The notes under the pieces were generated by a model. It was not told the origin of the DNA. It did not search any database and saw only the letters and a program-made list of their open reading frames with translations. From contig CM073570.1 in assembly GCA_037074615.1 (NCBI GenBank), forward strand, positions 17,022,185 to 17,086,184: a stretch of 64,000 nucleotides of DNA. The letters run 5' to 3'. The translations under genes and the position numbers were made by a program. This stretch comes from Leucaena leucocephala. Lineage: Eukaryota; Streptophyta; Magnoliopsida; Fabales; Fabaceae. Each line of letters begins with the position of its first letter. Positions within the stretch are counted from its first letter, which is position 1. Positions 62,373-64,000 of the stretch are shown here, one piece after another.

Positions 62373-63216
62373 CTCGGCCGCTGCTCCTCCAGAGACTACC
62401 GCAGGCCGTGGAGGGCTGTTTCGAAAACGGGGGAGATTGATCTGATGTGAACACAGGGAGCTTCCAGAATGGAAGCAAGAAGCTTCCTCTCTTATGCTCT
62501 CGCAGTGTAATTGATCAGATTTATTGTCCTCGACGAAAAGTCATCGTTCGTTGACCAAATAAACAGCTTAAAGTAAACTCAGCGCTGTGGCCGAAAAGAT
62601 AAAATAAACTCGGCGCGCCCCCTTTCGGCGTTTGAGTAATATATATTTATGGGAGAATGACACCAAAATATTATTGGAATATGCATATTTTAAATAAGGA
62701 TTTAGAAATGATCTAATTAATCTAAATAGGGACTGATTGTTGAGATTGATTTGAAAATTTTTAAAGTATAACAACATATTAAAAATTATAAAATGAAGTA
62801 AAGACTAAAGCATAGAAATTAAAGAATTAGTTTTTCCCTAAAAATAAATAATAATTAGTTTTTCTTAATTAATAATTTATATTTTATCTATCTATATGGA
62901 TCTTCAAAATTGAAGACAGTCTGCATTTATAACTGAGAACTACTTTTATAAGAATTAATTAATGTTTTTAGATTAAAGTTAAATAAATTTGTGATTAAAT
63001 TTAATTTTTTAAAATAAATTTATGATATATATTTATTAACTAATTAAGTTATTTAATTTTTTAATTTATAAAAAAAATTATTTTTATAAAAAAAATCAAA
63101 TAATCTATATATATGTATATAGATTATGATCGTTGAGTTCATAAGGAGCGAAGATTTACAAAGGCAGAACAGAAACTGGGCCGTGGCACCCCGTGACAAA
63201 ATATACGAAGGGAACA
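62373..63216. other. Divergent promoter interval between the NLR and glutaredoxin genes
   Basis: 844 bp of mostly AT-rich sequence between two divergent start codons. It must contain both promoters unless the glutaredoxin locus is dead. A GC-rich patch (GGCGCGCCCCC, about 62613-62623) is the only compositional break. No MITE ends or gene were recognised. Confidence 0.6.
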
Positions 63217-63355
63217 ATGACGACTCCCTTTGTGATAATGGTCATTTTGTTGCTGTTGGTTGCTTCTAGTCGAATCCTCTAATTCTGTTCCTGCCTTCGT
63301 TCATAATGTCATCTACTCCAGCAAAATGGCCATCTTCTCCAAATCCTACTGTCCG
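63217..63355 (+). CDS. CC-type glutaredoxin of the secretory pathway, first exon, with apparent frameshift
   Basis: From the ATG at 63217 a signal-peptide-like sequence is read (MTTPFVIMVILLLLVASSR), but that frame stops at 63280-63282. In the next frame, from about 63269, the sequence reads VESSNSVPAFVHNVIYSSKM and then AIFSKSYCP, the conserved start of plant GRXC3/C4 glutaredoxins up to the CPYC active site. Exon 1 ends TGTCC before a GTATGT donor at 63356-63361, an intron position that splits the active-site codons. One extra base near 63260-63270 would explain the frame change, and no ATG exists in the second frame. It is either a true lesion or a sequence error. Later exons lie outside the window. 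Confidence 0.75.
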
Positions 63356-64000
63356 TATGTCTATTTCCCTCTCCCTTCTCCTTCTTAATTTATAGGTTTG
63401 TGCCTGTGGGAAGAACGGGATTTACCCTTTAGTAAATTTGTTATCTGACATTTAATTTCAAAGATGCAAGAGAAGGGTTTATGGTTTCCCTGCACGATTA
63501 GGGTTGCTCTGGCATGCTACACAAGTGCCCATGTAATTATACTCTGCTTCTTATAACTTTATGGGATCCTCTTTGGTTTTTTAGCACTGTGGCGCTTGGA
63601 TTTGCCCATGAGTTGTTTTCGTCTCGACAATCATCGTCATAATCATGTATCTGGTTAAGGAAATGTTTCATAATCAATTTTGACTTTTACCCTCGACCCT
63701 TTTCAGCCATATGAAGGCTGCATATAGTCCAATTCTATCATTTTGATGATCAGCGAGTGGCATAGCTTGAACTAGGGCAATTTTCTGCTTCCAAACCCTG
63801 GACATGCGAAGTTTGAGGATCCCGAGCAAATCCATAGTATGCAGTGCTTTAACTGGCTATGCATCTATAGGGAATTGATCCAATTGTCAGCTTGGTTCTG
63901 TCTTGCGCATAATGTATCTCTAAGAGTATTTCTGTCATTGAGGCCCATACTACCAGTCTTCTACTATCCCTTAGTAACGAAACTTAGGCAGTTATGTTGT
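63356..64000 (+). other. First intron of the glutaredoxin gene (to window end)
   Basis: The sequence after the GTATGT donor contains no recognisable second glutaredoxin exon (which should open with the second active-site Cys) and no other motif. It is presumed intron. Confidence 0.5.

Overview
The window is nuclear DNA of a flowering plant, almost certainly a eudicot. Genes are split by short GT-AG introns, the spaces between them are AT-rich, and there are nested LTR elements, an RTE-type LINE, tRNA-derived SINEs, Stowaway-like MITEs and a Mutator-like element. The gene families are plant families: SABATH methyltransferases, CHX antiporter, SEC14-nodulin protein, class III peroxidase, CC-NB-LRR and CC-type glutaredoxin. 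No bacterial, organellar or CRISPR features were seen.

Layout. 1-409: 5' end of a CHX cation/H+ antiporter (-). 1702-3097 and 12632-15972: two close SABATH carboxyl methyltransferase paralogues (-), each with four exons and 368 residues, separated by a decayed Copia element, a SINE and gene-poor DNA. 24171-25795: a third, more diverged SABATH gene (+). 26760-32540: a decayed LINE split by a 2.65-kb solo LTR. 33731-37303: a PLP3 phosducin-like gene (+) whose first intron holds an antisense ABCG/PDR transporter fragment. 38615-43359: a 13-exon SEC14-like phosphatidylinositol transfer protein (+). 44440-44510: a decayed tRNA-His. 44667-47370: a pseudogene of a HECT-like E3 (UBE3D type). 49858-50723: two surviving exons of a membrane-protein gene. 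51111-55465: a transposon pile-up (Gypsy remnant, solo LTR, SINE, and a palindromic Mutator-like element with a perfect 9-bp target duplication). 56613-57941: an intact class III peroxidase very close to PRX72. 59607-62372: an intact single-exon CC-NB-LRR gene (-). 63217-63355: first exon of an ER-type glutaredoxin (+) with an apparent one-base frameshift after the signal peptide.

The genes do not form a pathway. Three (the SABATH set) share a biochemical role, SAM-dependent methylation of small carboxylic acids, and show local duplication. The peroxidase (wall lignification), NLR (immunity), SEC14 protein (membrane lipid signalling) and PLP3 (tubulin folding) are independent neighbours. The most informative non-genic signals are exact target-site duplications that date and order the insertions, and the lesions in the E3-like, glutaredoxin and membrane-protein loci. 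I found no clearly new multi-gene system. The best candidates for novelty are the palindromic Mutator-like element with its 21-bp and 120-bp internal arrays, and the antisense PDR fragment flanked by an inverted repeat.
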